From NCBI GenBank assembly GCA_030039655.1, contig JASHVC010000175.1:1-6629 (forward strand): a stretch of DNA of 6,629 bases, written 5' to 3'. This DNA is from Xanthobacteraceae bacterium (GTDB taxonomy: Bacteria > Pseudomonadota > Alphaproteobacteria > Rhizobiales > Xanthobacteraceae). Both the position numbers and the translations under genes were made by a program. The notes beneath the pieces are model-generated. The model ran no database searches. It had not been told where the DNA came from and saw nothing but the letters and a program-made list of their open reading frames with translations. Positions 1 to 5,369 of this stretch are shown in pieces (the stretch's first letter is position 1; each line of letters begins with the position of its first letter).

Positions 1-2
1 GC

Positions 3-128
3 GGTGGCGGCGGCGGCTTCGGCCATTTCGGTGGTGGTTTCGGTCGCGTCGGCGGTGGCTTCGGCCGCATCGGCGCTGGCCGCATCGGTGGCGGCGGCTT
101 CGGTCGGATTGGCGGCGGCATCGGCCAT
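3..128 (+). repeat. Degenerate in-frame tandem repeat coding for Gly-Phe-Gly-Arg units
   Basis: A short GGCGGCTTCGGTCG-like unit recurs with variation, encoding GGGFGRV, GGGFGRI, GAGRI, GGGGFGRI and GGGIGHP in succession. Unit lengths differ by whole codons, so the reading frame is kept while the copy number can vary. The repeat probably extends beyond the left edge. Confidence 0.6.
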
Positions 129-488
129 CCGATCGGTATCAGCCACTTCGGCCGCGGCTTCAGTCATGTTGCCGAGGACTTCCGCCTTCACCCCAAGCAT
201 CCGTGGCCGTTTCCTCCGATCTGGTGGCATCACCACCCGCACATCTGGGTTGGCGGCTTCCCGGTGATTGGCGGCGGCTATGCGGTCAGCGATCCGGTCT
301 ACACCGACGGAACCGCGGTTCCCGCTACCACCACCGCCGCGCCGGCGCCCTGCAACTGCCTGACCAAGCAATACATGCAGGACGGTAGCGTGCTGTTCGA
401 GGACGTGTGCACCAAGGAGGCTGCGATTGCAACGCCCGACGAGCTGAAGGCGCAGGCCCAGGGAGCCTCCCCGACCACCACCCAGTAA
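3..488 (+). CDS. Glycine-rich, probably exported protein (5' end missing)
   Basis: This frame is open from the left edge to a TAA stop, giving 161 visible residues; the start codon and any signal peptide lie outside the window. Visible residues 1-45 are low-complexity Gly/Phe/Arg/Ile repeats of the GGGFGRI type. A His/Trp/Pro-rich stretch follows (about 64-82, with WWHHHPHIW), then a Thr/Ala/Pro linker (104-116) and a compact C-terminal segment with three cysteines (C117, C119, C136) in the setting CNCLTKQY...VCTKEAA. Such architecture is typical of small exported rhizobial proteins of unknown function; export is inferred. The cysteine segment could form a disulphide-linked or metal-binding unit, and the His cluster could also bind metal, but neither is shown. 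The reading frame is chosen because the other two plus-strand frames give only Ala/Ser- or Arg-rich low-complexity peptides. An intrinsic terminator lies about 30 bases past the stop. I do not recognise a named gene. Confidence 0.8.
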   Translation, partial: GGGGGFGHFGGGFGRVGGGFGRIGAGRIGGGGFGRIGGGIGHPIGISHFGRGFSHVAEDFRLHPKHPWPFPPIWWHHHPHIWVGGFPVIGGGYAVSDPVYTDGTAVPATTTAAPAPCNCLTKQYMQDGSVLFEDVCTKEAAIATPDELKAQAQGASPTTTQ

Positions 489-519
489 CCCCAAGCAATA
501 CAGCCACAATGAGAAACTG

Positions 520-548
520 AACCCCGGCCTCGCCGGGGTTTTCTTTCG
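520..548 (+). terminator. Rho-independent terminator of the glycine-rich gene
   Basis: A perfect 9-bp stem, AACCCCGGC (520-528) with GCCGGGGTT (532-540), closes a CTC loop and runs into TTTTCTTT. It stands about 30 bases after the TAA stop. The convergent gene on the other strand ends at 558, so the same stem could also serve it, but that side lacks a good T run. Confidence 0.9.
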
Positions 549-557
549 ATCAGCCGT

Positions 558-875
558 TCAGTAGATGATCCACGGCTTCGGGAGTCCCCAGTCCTGCTTC
601 CAGCCCGTCAGCCGGCCATGCCGGAATTGCAGCGCGATCGTGCTGTGCACCGGAAAACGCCCCGGAACGCCCGCCGAACCGCGCGCCAGGAGGACTTCCG
701 ACCCCGTCGGCCCCGAGTAATAGATCAGCGGAACGCCGAGCGCGGCGGCGGCCTGATCGGGCGTCATCCCGAAGGCCAGCGGCCAGCTGTTGGAGTCGTA
801 GGGCCCGCAGAAGACGCCCCAACAAAAAGCGAGGGCCGCGGCCTGTGCGGCCAAGCGTTTGACGATCGATCCCAT
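558..875 (-). CDS. Small exported protein of unknown function, 105 residues
   Basis: ATG at 875 is preceded by GAGGA (883-887) with 7 bases of spacing, which fixes this start. The frame stays open far upstream, to 1505, but that part runs antisense to the zinc-ribbon gene and is Ser/Ala/Pro-rich filler. The N-terminus (MGSIVKRLAA, then a hydrophobic run to about residue 22) looks like a signal peptide or a single membrane anchor. The mature part, about 80 residues, contains GMTPDQAAAALGVPLIYY, which resembles the helix of small outer-membrane or SmpA/OmlA-like lipoproteins, followed by a strand-rich region ending LTGWKQDW...PWIIY. The resemblance to that fold (a helix placed before strands that report charge or polarity) is my inference and is weak; C18 and C23 are not in a clear lipobox. 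It converges on the glycine-rich gene and diverges from the zinc-ribbon gene. No known name. Confidence 0.72.
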   Translation of the reverse strand: MGSIVKRLAAQAAALAFCWGVFCGPYDSNSWPLAFGMTPDQAAAALGVPLIYYSGPTGSEVLLARGSAGVPGRFPVHSTIALQFRHGRLTGWKQDWGLPKPWIIY

Positions 876-999
876 GCCGGCATCCTCGGTCGGATTGAGC
901 CGCCGCGCAAGTCCCGCGCCTGCGGAACTGTTGCCGGCCCCCTTCGGTGGCTGGAGCGGTGGCCGCTCTTCTGGCATTTTCGGATGAGATTTCGCGAGA
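876..999. promoter_or_regulatory. Divergent intergenic region with a small hairpin
   Basis: These 124 bases separate two divergent start codons and must carry the upstream signals of both genes. A 6-bp inverted repeat, GAGCGG (954-959) and CCGCTC (963-968) around TGG, lies 32-46 bases before the plus-strand start. I see no convincing -35/-10 pair on either strand. The assignment rests on gene layout. Confidence 0.35.
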
Positions 1000-1734
1000 G
1001 TGAGAGTGCCGGGGCCGATGTTTCGCCAGTCGAGTTCGCAATCCGGACGCATCGGAGTGTTCGGCCGCGCCTGCCCGAACTGCGGTGACCAGATTTCGGC
1101 TTTTGCGAAATCCTGCCCGCATTGCGGCGCTCGGGGCGGCACGCGGCTCGCCCGGATCATGGTTGGCGGCGCGCTGGCGTTGCTGCTGGCTGCGATCGCA
1201 GTAGCGGCCACGGTGGCGGTCAGCGGGCACCGCTTGGCGGTGACGGGCGCGCCGGACGCGGTAGGGCTGCATCCGGCCAACGCCGAATCGGCCGACGATT
1301 TTACCTGGCTCACGAATGCCATGAGCGCCTGCGAGACCGACGCCAAAGCGAATACCAGCGTGCTCCCCTTCCTGGTCATTCCGCTTAAGTCCGCCGCGCA
1401 GGACGATGAGCAGTGGCGTGCCAAGTCACCCAACGACGTGGGCAATGGCATCCTGCTGAGTTCCGAGGAAGCGCTCGCGGGCCTCAAGGCCGGGACGCTG
1501 ACCATCTATCCCGGGGAATATGACTTCAGGGTTCGCGACGAGGCTACCAATACGATCTACAAGTGGAAACCTTCGGACGGCGTTGCGAATTTCTCAACCA
1601 TGGATTCAGGTTCGATCGCATTGTTCAAGGTGCAGTTTCTGACCCCGCGCAACCCCGATAGCCCGGATTGGGGTAGCTCTTTCGTGCGTGAAGACCGCAC
1701 CTGTTATTGGGTGACCGCGATCATCGGCCATTGA
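1000..1734 (+). CDS. Zinc-ribbon protein with one transmembrane segment
   Basis: The protein has 244 residues from GTG at 1000. An in-frame ATG at 1018 (residue 7) is an equally possible start, as neither has a strong ribosome binding site. Residues 25-42 form a double CxxC zinc ribbon (C25, C28, C39, C42; CPNCG and CPHCG), the short form common at the N-terminus of bacterial membrane proteins. A basic patch (R45, R49, R52) leads into one hydrophobic segment at about 53-75 (VGGALALLLAAIAVAATVAV). The remaining 170 residues are soluble, with strand-like stretches around 167-190 and 205-242 and two lone cysteines (C111, C235) that could pair if exported. Positive-inside logic puts the zinc ribbon in the cytoplasm and the large domain in the periplasm. 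That domain is not one I recognise. It stands alone, with the next gene starting 186 bases downstream. Function unknown; a sensing or envelope role would be speculation. Confidence 0.82.
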   Translation: MRVPGPMFRQSSSQSGRIGVFGRACPNCGDQISAFAKSCPHCGARGGTRLARIMVGGALALLLAAIAVAATVAVSGHRLAVTGAPDAVGLHPANAESADDFTWLTNAMSACETDAKANTSVLPFLVIPLKSAAQDDEQWRAKSPNDVGNGILLSSEEALAGLKAGTLTIYPGEYDFRVRDEATNTIYKWKPSDGVANFSTMDSGSIALFKVQFLTPRNPDSPDWGSSFVREDRTCYWVTAIIGH

Positions 1735-1743
1735 CCGCACGTG

Positions 1744-1765
1744 GCCGGCGTAGAGCCGCGCCGGC
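1744..1765 (+). terminator. Possible weak stem-loop after the zinc-ribbon gene
   Basis: GCCGGCG (1744-1750) pairs with CGCCGGC (1759-1765) over an 8-base loop, starting 9 bases after the TGA stop. No T run follows, so this is not a standard intrinsic terminator; it may stabilise the 3' end or be a chance product of high GC. Confidence 0.25.
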
Positions 1766-1834
1766 GCGATCGGATGGCCGCCGGCGGGCTGGTGCCCCGC
1801 TTCCGAGGTTCATCGCGCGATCCGCAACACCAAT

Positions 1835-1851
1835 CAATTTGATACAAATTG
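1835..1851. promoter_or_regulatory. AT-rich palindrome upstream of the response regulator, candidate operator
   Basis: CAATTTGATACAAATTG is a perfect 7-bp inverted repeat around ATA in an otherwise GC-rich gap. It ends 69 bases before the regulator's start codon. It includes TTGATA (1839-1844), which is close to a -35 box, but no good -10 box follows at 16-18 bases. It could bind a dimeric regulator. The half-sites do not fit the FNR/FixK pattern. Confidence 0.4.
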
Positions 1852-1920
1852 TTCGGATGGCGTTATGCGGATCGCAGCGTTCATGCTTTACGGACGCGAG
1901 TTCGGCCTGGAGCTTTTGCG

Positions 1921-2412
1921 GTGTCATCCAAGCAACTGGAAAAGCTGATCGAACGCCTCGGTATTCTGGTCGTCGATGAAAATCAGTACACGCGCAAATT
2001 GACGCGCATGATGTTGATGAATATCGGCGCCAAGTCGATATTCGAGGCCGCCGACGGGTTGGCCGCGCTCGATGTCGTCCGCAGCGTCAATCCCGACGTG
2101 ATGCTGCTGGACTGGGACATCCCGCTGCTCAACGGCCCACAGATCATGCACATCGTTCGCTCGCCCGGCGCATTCGTCAAACCGTTCCTGCCCATCGTCG
2201 TCCTGACGTCGCGCGCCTCGCGCTCGCTCGTCAGCGAAGCGGTGCGGCTTGGTGTCAATGAGGTCCTGGCGAAGCCGACCTCGCCCAAAATGCTGCAGGA
2301 CCGGCTCTTGTCGATCGTCGTCAACCCGCGGCCGATGGTGCAGATTGGCAAATACCTGGTTCCGGAGCCGCGCGGACTGGCTGGTCCGAACGAGGCCGCC
2401 CAGTTGGCGTGA
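1921..2412 (+). CDS. Single-domain response regulator (CheY-like receiver)
   Basis: The protein has 163 residues from GTG at 1921, supported by GGAG (1909-1912) with 8 bases of spacing; the frame's upstream TTG at 1849 is unlikely. Residues 13-135 form a receiver domain: acidic pair D19-E20 in LVVDEN, phospho-acceptor D64 in MLLDWD, T96 in VVLTS and K118 in LAKP. All Mg2+ and phosphorylation residues are present, so it should accept phosphate from a histidine kinase. The aromatic switch position (three residues before the lysine, Tyr in CheY) is V115, which is unusual. There is no DNA-binding or enzyme domain; a 28-residue tail after about 135 carries RPMVQIGKYLVPEPRG, resembling the RPF...YFGPDRR tails of many rhizobial single-domain regulators. 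It should therefore act through protein contacts or as a phosphate relay or sink. No kinase gene is adjacent. Its last 92 bases overlap the convergent glycosyltransferase gene. Confidence 0.92.
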   Translation: MSSKQLEKLIERLGILVVDENQYTRKLTRMMLMNIGAKSIFEAADGLAALDVVRSVNPDVMLLDWDIPLLNGPQIMHIVRSPGAFVKPFLPIVVLTSRASRSLVSEAVRLGVNEVLAKPTSPKMLQDRLLSIVVNPRPMVQIGKYLVPEPRGLAGPNEAAQLA

Positions 2413-3979
2413 AGCCGCGCCCGACCTTCAGCCGTGCCGGAGGCAGCACGGTGATGCAGTAGCTTGCCGGCTGGCGGACGAATCCCAGAAAGCCGCGGGT
2501 AAATGTCACCTCGAGCGTGCGGCTTGCGGGGCCCGCCAGAGCGGCTTCGGCCGCGCGGCAGGGCGCGTCCTCGCTGATGCAGACGATCAGGAGGCCTTTG
2601 GCGGCGATCTCGGCGCGCCCTTCCGGCGAGGACGGGTCTGCCACGAAGGGACGCGCTTGCGGCAGGTAGAAGGCGAGGCCCATCGTGATCCTTTGAGAGC
2701 CCCAGAAGGCCTGTACCGGTCCGCCGGCAAGACGTTCGGCCGCTTCCGCGACCTGCCGATAATGGGTGCGTTCGCGTTCGCTCGGCTGCTGGAATTTGTT
2801 GAACGCCACGATCGGGGCGGCGATCAGGGCAACGAGCGCAACCGCCAGCGCGGCAAGGCCCGCGCGCGCCACCGTTCGGACATCGACGGTAAGGCGGGGC
2901 GAGCCGTACAGGACGAACGGCAGCAGTGTCCAGTTCGGAATCGTCCAGAGCGGGGTCAGTCGGTGCGGAATCACCAGATTGACCAAAGCTGGCAGGACAA
3001 GGGGTACCGCCAGCAGCAGCAGCGCCTGCGCCCGGGCTGGATCGTTCGGCCAGGCAATCTCGGCAAGGGCGGCACGGCTTGGGCGCAACGGCGCCAGAAG
3101 CAGCAGCGGCCAGACCACATAGGCCAGGGCGCCGGCGAGATAGAAAACGGATCCAGCGAGCGCCTGACCGAAGGAGTCTTCGTTCATGACATCGAGCGCG
3201 AACGTAAAGGCAGTGCCGCCGCGCTCCTGCACGGCCCATGGGGCAGCCACCGCCAAGGCCGTGGCTGCCATGACGTAGGGCGCAGGGGAGCCCCAGAATC
3301 GTTTGGTGTCGCGGCCGAAGACCGCATCCGCCGCGATGCCGGCCATCAGATAGATGGCCCAGAACTTTCCGAGCAAAGCGAGGCTGGCAAATCCTCCAGC
3401 GAGCGCTGCGTCAAGTACGCCGAGGCCGCGGCGCGCGCGCAGATGGAACAGGAGCGCGGCGGCCCAGAACGGCATCGCTACCGTATTGGCGTCAAGCGTC
3501 AGCGCCAGGAACGTGTAGAGCGGCACGAGCGCGAGCGCGATGATGCCGAGCAGCGCGCGGTCCCGGTCGAATTGATCGCGCAGCACGCGCCAGGTGATAG
3601 CGAGCGAGATCGTGACCAGGCTCGCGACCAGGAGCTTCACCGCCCAGACGGCATGCGGGAAAACCGCAAACCAGATGCCGAACAGCCAGGTCTGCAGCGG
3701 AGGATGATGGTAGCCGCTGCCAAAATTTCCTGCCCAGAGAGATACATCGCTGAGGTCGGGGTCGGCGTCCAAAGGAGCGGATGCCACGCTATGATAAAGC
3801 GTCCACAGCACGAGGAAGCCGATCAAAGCCGAGGCGACCACGGTCCCCTCGCGATGTCCGGCCACGAAACGCTCCGCCGCCTGCGGCAGCCGGCGAGCGA
3901 GAGATACGGCCGCGCGGGCGCTGGCGGAATCCGATCCGGCGACCGCCACCGCGTCGGCCGATCGGCTTGCTTCAGTCAT
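2321..3979 (-). CDS. GT39-type membrane glycosyltransferase (ArnT/PMT-like)
   Basis: The protein has 552 residues from ATG at 3979; a GGAG and an AGGGG lie within 14 bases upstream. After a 45-residue polar N-terminus it shows about ten hydrophobic segments (around 47-65, 97-112, 114-133, 142-160, 164-180, 191-217, 234-250, 274-297, 318-336, 373-393), then a soluble C-terminal domain of about 155 residues. The first external loop, 70-98, has the family pattern of an acidic residue (D78 or neighbours) followed by LWAGNFGSGYHHPPLQTW; the acidic residue before the (H)PPL motif is the usual catalytic site of GT39 enzymes. The family moves a sugar from a polyprenyl-phosphate donor onto lipid or protein acceptors on the outer face of the inner membrane; donor and acceptor here are unknown. 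The last 30 residues (523-552), Pro/Arg/Ser-rich, read through the end of the response regulator gene and look like an extension rather than conserved fold. It diverges from the secreted-protein gene at 4285. Confidence 0.9.
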   Translation of the reverse strand: MTEASRSADAVAVAGSDSASARAAVSLARRLPQAAERFVAGHREGTVVASALIGFLVLWTLYHSVASAPLDADPDLSDVSLWAGNFGSGYHHPPLQTWLFGIWFAVFPHAVWAVKLLVASLVTISLAITWRVLRDQFDRDRALLGIIALALVPLYTFLALTLDANTVAMPFWAAALLFHLRARRGLGVLDAALAGGFASLALLGKFWAIYLMAGIAADAVFGRDTKRFWGSPAPYVMAATALAVAAPWAVQERGGTAFTFALDVMNEDSFGQALAGSVFYLAGALAYVVWPLLLLAPLRPSRAALAEIAWPNDPARAQALLLLAVPLVLPALVNLVIPHRLTPLWTIPNWTLLPFVLYGSPRLTVDVRTVARAGLAALAVALVALIAAPIVAFNKFQQPSERERTHYRQVAEAAERLAGGPVQAFWGSQRITMGLAFYLPQARPFVADPSSPEGRAEIAAKGLLIVCISEDAPCRAAEAALAGPASRTLEVTFTRGFLGFVRQPASYCITVLPPARLKVGRGFTPTGRPRSDQPVRAAPEPGICQSAPSAAG

Positions 3980-4088
3980 CGCGCCCCTGCTCCACGGCTC
4001 TCGCGCGTCTCACGACCACAAAGCCTTTACGGGAGCAATCGCGTTCGACGAATTTCTGACGGCAATGCGGCGGGCAAGCGAAACGGCA

Positions 4089-4114
4089 AGGCCCCAAGCA
4101 TAGCTTGTGGGCCT
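4089..4114. repeat. Strong intergenic inverted repeat (hairpin)
   Basis: The arms AGGCCCCAAGC (4089-4099) and GCTTGTGGGCCT (4103-4114) form an 11-bp stem with one bulged T (4108) and an ATA loop. No T run follows on either strand, so it is not an intrinsic terminator for the flanking genes, both of which start rather than end near it. It lies 110 bases before the glycosyltransferase start and 170 before the secreted-protein start. It could be a DNA palindrome bound by a regulator, a leader-RNA structure or a dispersed repeat copy. Confidence 0.55.
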
Positions 4115-4272
4115 CCTCACGGGCAATCCGAAACGACGACCGCCGCCGGCCGGCTGCTGTCGCCCGCGGCTTCTACCATGATGGCGCAGATCTCGTGCCG
4201 GGCTTATGATCCATGACTTCGTTGACCGCCGCGCCCGGATGGTCGGAAGACAGCGGCGGCACCGGAGGGTCG

Positions 4273-4278
4273 AGGAGG
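4273..4278 (+). promoter_or_regulatory. Strong ribosome binding site deciding the start at 4285
   Basis: AGGAGG, a full match to the anti-Shine-Dalgarno core, lies 6 bases before the ATG. It excludes the upstream in-frame ATG at 4213, which would also bury the signal peptide behind 24 polar residues. Confidence 0.85.
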
Positions 4279-4284
4279 GATGCA

Positions 4285-5139
4285 ATGTCGGATTTCGCAA
4301 CGGGCGTATCACTTCGGTTGCTGGCCGGCGTGCTTGTCGCCGGCGCCGCAGTCGCACCCGCGCTGGCGCAGGCGAACGCGAAGCAGGAAGCGGGCCCGCC
4401 GGATTTCTCCGCCGGCAATGCCGGATGGGTAACGATCGGTACCGATTGGAGGGCGGTGCCGGGCAGCCCGCCGCCCGTCACCAGCGATCCGGCGCATCCC
4501 TACGTACAAAACAATATCGGCAAGCAGCCGACTTTCCGGGTCGCCGACCTCAACAATCCCAACCTGACGCAATTCGCCAAGGACGAGCTGAAGAAATCCA
4601 ATGACGAGGTTCTCGGCGGCAAGGCGATGTACGCGCGCGAGTCGCGCTGCTGGCCAACCGGGGTTCCGACCTATCTTCTCAACCCGGGAGGGCCGACCTA
4701 CTGGGTGCAGACGCCGCAGGAGATCGTGATGATCTGGCAACTGGATCATCAGGTGCGCCACGTTTATCTGAACGTGCCGCACTCGGCCGAGCCGAAGCCG
4801 TCATGGTATGGCGAATCGGTCGGCCATTTCGAAGGCGACACCCTGGTCGTCGATACGATCGGCCAGAACACGCGGACCTTCGTCGACAATTATCGGACGC
4901 CGCATAGCGAAAAACTGCACGTGGTCGAGCGCTACCGCATGCTTGACGGCGGCAAGACGCTGGAGGCCCAGGTCACCATGGAGGATCCGGCCGTGTTCAT
5001 GCGGCCCATGCAGGTGACGCATCGCTGGCGACGCATCCAGGGGACGCTGAACGAATCGACCTGTGCGGAGGGAGAGATCAACAATCCCTTCCATCAGGAC
5101 GTCGAGCCGATCCCGGTGGCGGAGAAGTCCGACTTCTGA
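4285..5139 (+). CDS. Secreted protein of a widespread uncharacterised family
   Basis: ATG at 4285 follows AGGAGG (4273-4278) with 6 bases of spacing, so it is preferred over the in-frame ATG at 4213. The 284-residue product begins with a clear Sec signal peptide: hydrophobic core about 9-25, likely cleavage after APALA at residue 28. The mature protein carries a family signature I know from many environmental bacteria, notably acidobacteria and proteobacteria: CWPTGVP (122-128), VQTPQEIVMIW (141-151), SWYGESVGHFEGDTLVVDT (173-191), then PHSEKLHVVERYR (206-218) and MEDP (232-235). The family has no established activity that I can name. The well-kept acidic and histidine residues (E184, D186, D190, H207, H212, E215) are candidates for metal or ligand binding. 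C122 and C260 could form a disulphide in the periplasm. It sits alone, diverging from the glycosyltransferase and converging on the propeller gene. Confidence 0.88.
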   Translation: MSDFATGVSLRLLAGVLVAGAAVAPALAQANAKQEAGPPDFSAGNAGWVTIGTDWRAVPGSPPPVTSDPAHPYVQNNIGKQPTFRVADLNNPNLTQFAKDELKKSNDEVLGGKAMYARESRCWPTGVPTYLLNPGGPTYWVQTPQEIVMIWQLDHQVRHVYLNVPHSAEPKPSWYGESVGHFEGDTLVVDTIGQNTRTFVDNYRTPHSEKLHVVERYRMLDGGKTLEAQVTMEDPAVFMRPMQVTHRWRRIQGTLNESTCAEGEINNPFHQDVEPIPVAEKSDF

Positions 5140-5153
5140 GACCGTTTTCGGTC
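5140..5153 (+). terminator. Small stem-loop immediately after the secreted-protein stop
   Basis: GACCG (5140-5144) and CGGTC (5149-5153) form a 5-bp stem with a TTTT loop starting at the base after the TGA. There is no T run downstream, so terminator activity is doubtful. Confidence 0.25.
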
Positions 5154-5255
5154 CCGGCAAATCCACCTTGAAGTCGGGCGCGGCGCAGCACCGCGAGCTT
5201 CGCGGGCCAGCTGCCGCACCCGCGCGGCAACGACTCCGACCAGTTGCCGTGCCGG

Positions 5256-5275
5256 CGATGAGCACGAGCTCATCG
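5256..5275. repeat. Convergent-gap hairpin 1
   Basis: CGATGAGC (5256-5263) and GCTCATCG (5268-5275) form a perfect 8-bp stem around ACGA. It lies between two convergent genes, where transcripts from both sides end. Neither side has a T run. It could act as a bidirectional 3'-end structure together with the next hairpin. Confidence 0.5.
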
Positions 5276-5276
5276 A

Positions 5277-5321
5277 GACCGGTTAAGCGTGCATCCGACG
5301 CGCGTCGGAATGCGACCGGTC
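5277..5321. repeat. Convergent-gap hairpin 2, nested palindrome
   Basis: The perfect palindrome CCGACGCGCGTCGG (5295-5308) is flanked by GCAT (5291-5294) and ATGC (5310-5313, after one extra A). Outer arms GACCGGT (5277-5283) and ACCGGTC (5315-5321) extend the structure across an uneven internal loop. It starts two bases after hairpin 1. It may help end or protect both convergent transcripts, or be a copy of a dispersed palindromic element; no T run is present. Confidence 0.5.
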
Positions 5322-5369
5322 ACGCACCGCCGCCATAGCCGACTGTCGTGAAGTGCCAATCGCCGAGGT

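Larger units (their letters stand above)
3980..4284. promoter_or_regulatory. Divergent intergenic region between the glycosyltransferase and secreted-protein genes
   Basis: These 305 bases hold the upstream signals for both divergent genes and no credible coding region: the frames open here are Arg-rich readings that run into neighbouring genes out of frame. The notable content is a strong hairpin at 4089-4114 and, at the right end, the ribosome binding site of the next gene. TTGACC at 4222-4227 resembles a -35 box but has no matching -10. I see no confident promoter. Confidence 0.45.

Noticed and set aside
4..267. Ala/Ser/Val-rich open frame over the glycine-rich repeat
   Set aside because: It is the frame-shifted reading of the GGC-rich repeat; only the frame starting at base 3 continues into a normal-looking C-terminus and ends before the terminator.
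876..1505. N-terminal extension of the small exported protein up to 1505
   Set aside because: It runs antisense to the zinc-ribbon gene, is low-complexity, and would bury the signal peptide that follows a good ribosome binding site at 883-887.
1839..1853. FNR/FixK box in the palindrome before the response regulator
   Set aside because: The left half TTGAT is present, but the right half does not read ATCAA at the required spacing.
1849..1920. TTG start for the response regulator at 1849
   Set aside because: It adds 24 residues unlike receiver N-termini, and GTG at 1921 has a well-spaced GGAG.
1983..3239. A 418-codon minus-strand open frame in another phase across the regulator and glycosyltransferase
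   Set aside because: The product is Arg/Ala/Gly/Cys-rich without domain features and lies over two well-supported genes.
2249..4216. A 655-codon plus-strand open frame opposite the glycosyltransferase gene
   Set aside because: Its product is Arg/Gly/Gln/Glu-rich with no hydrophobic core or motif, as expected of the antisense of a GC-rich gene, and the other strand encodes a clear GT39 protein.
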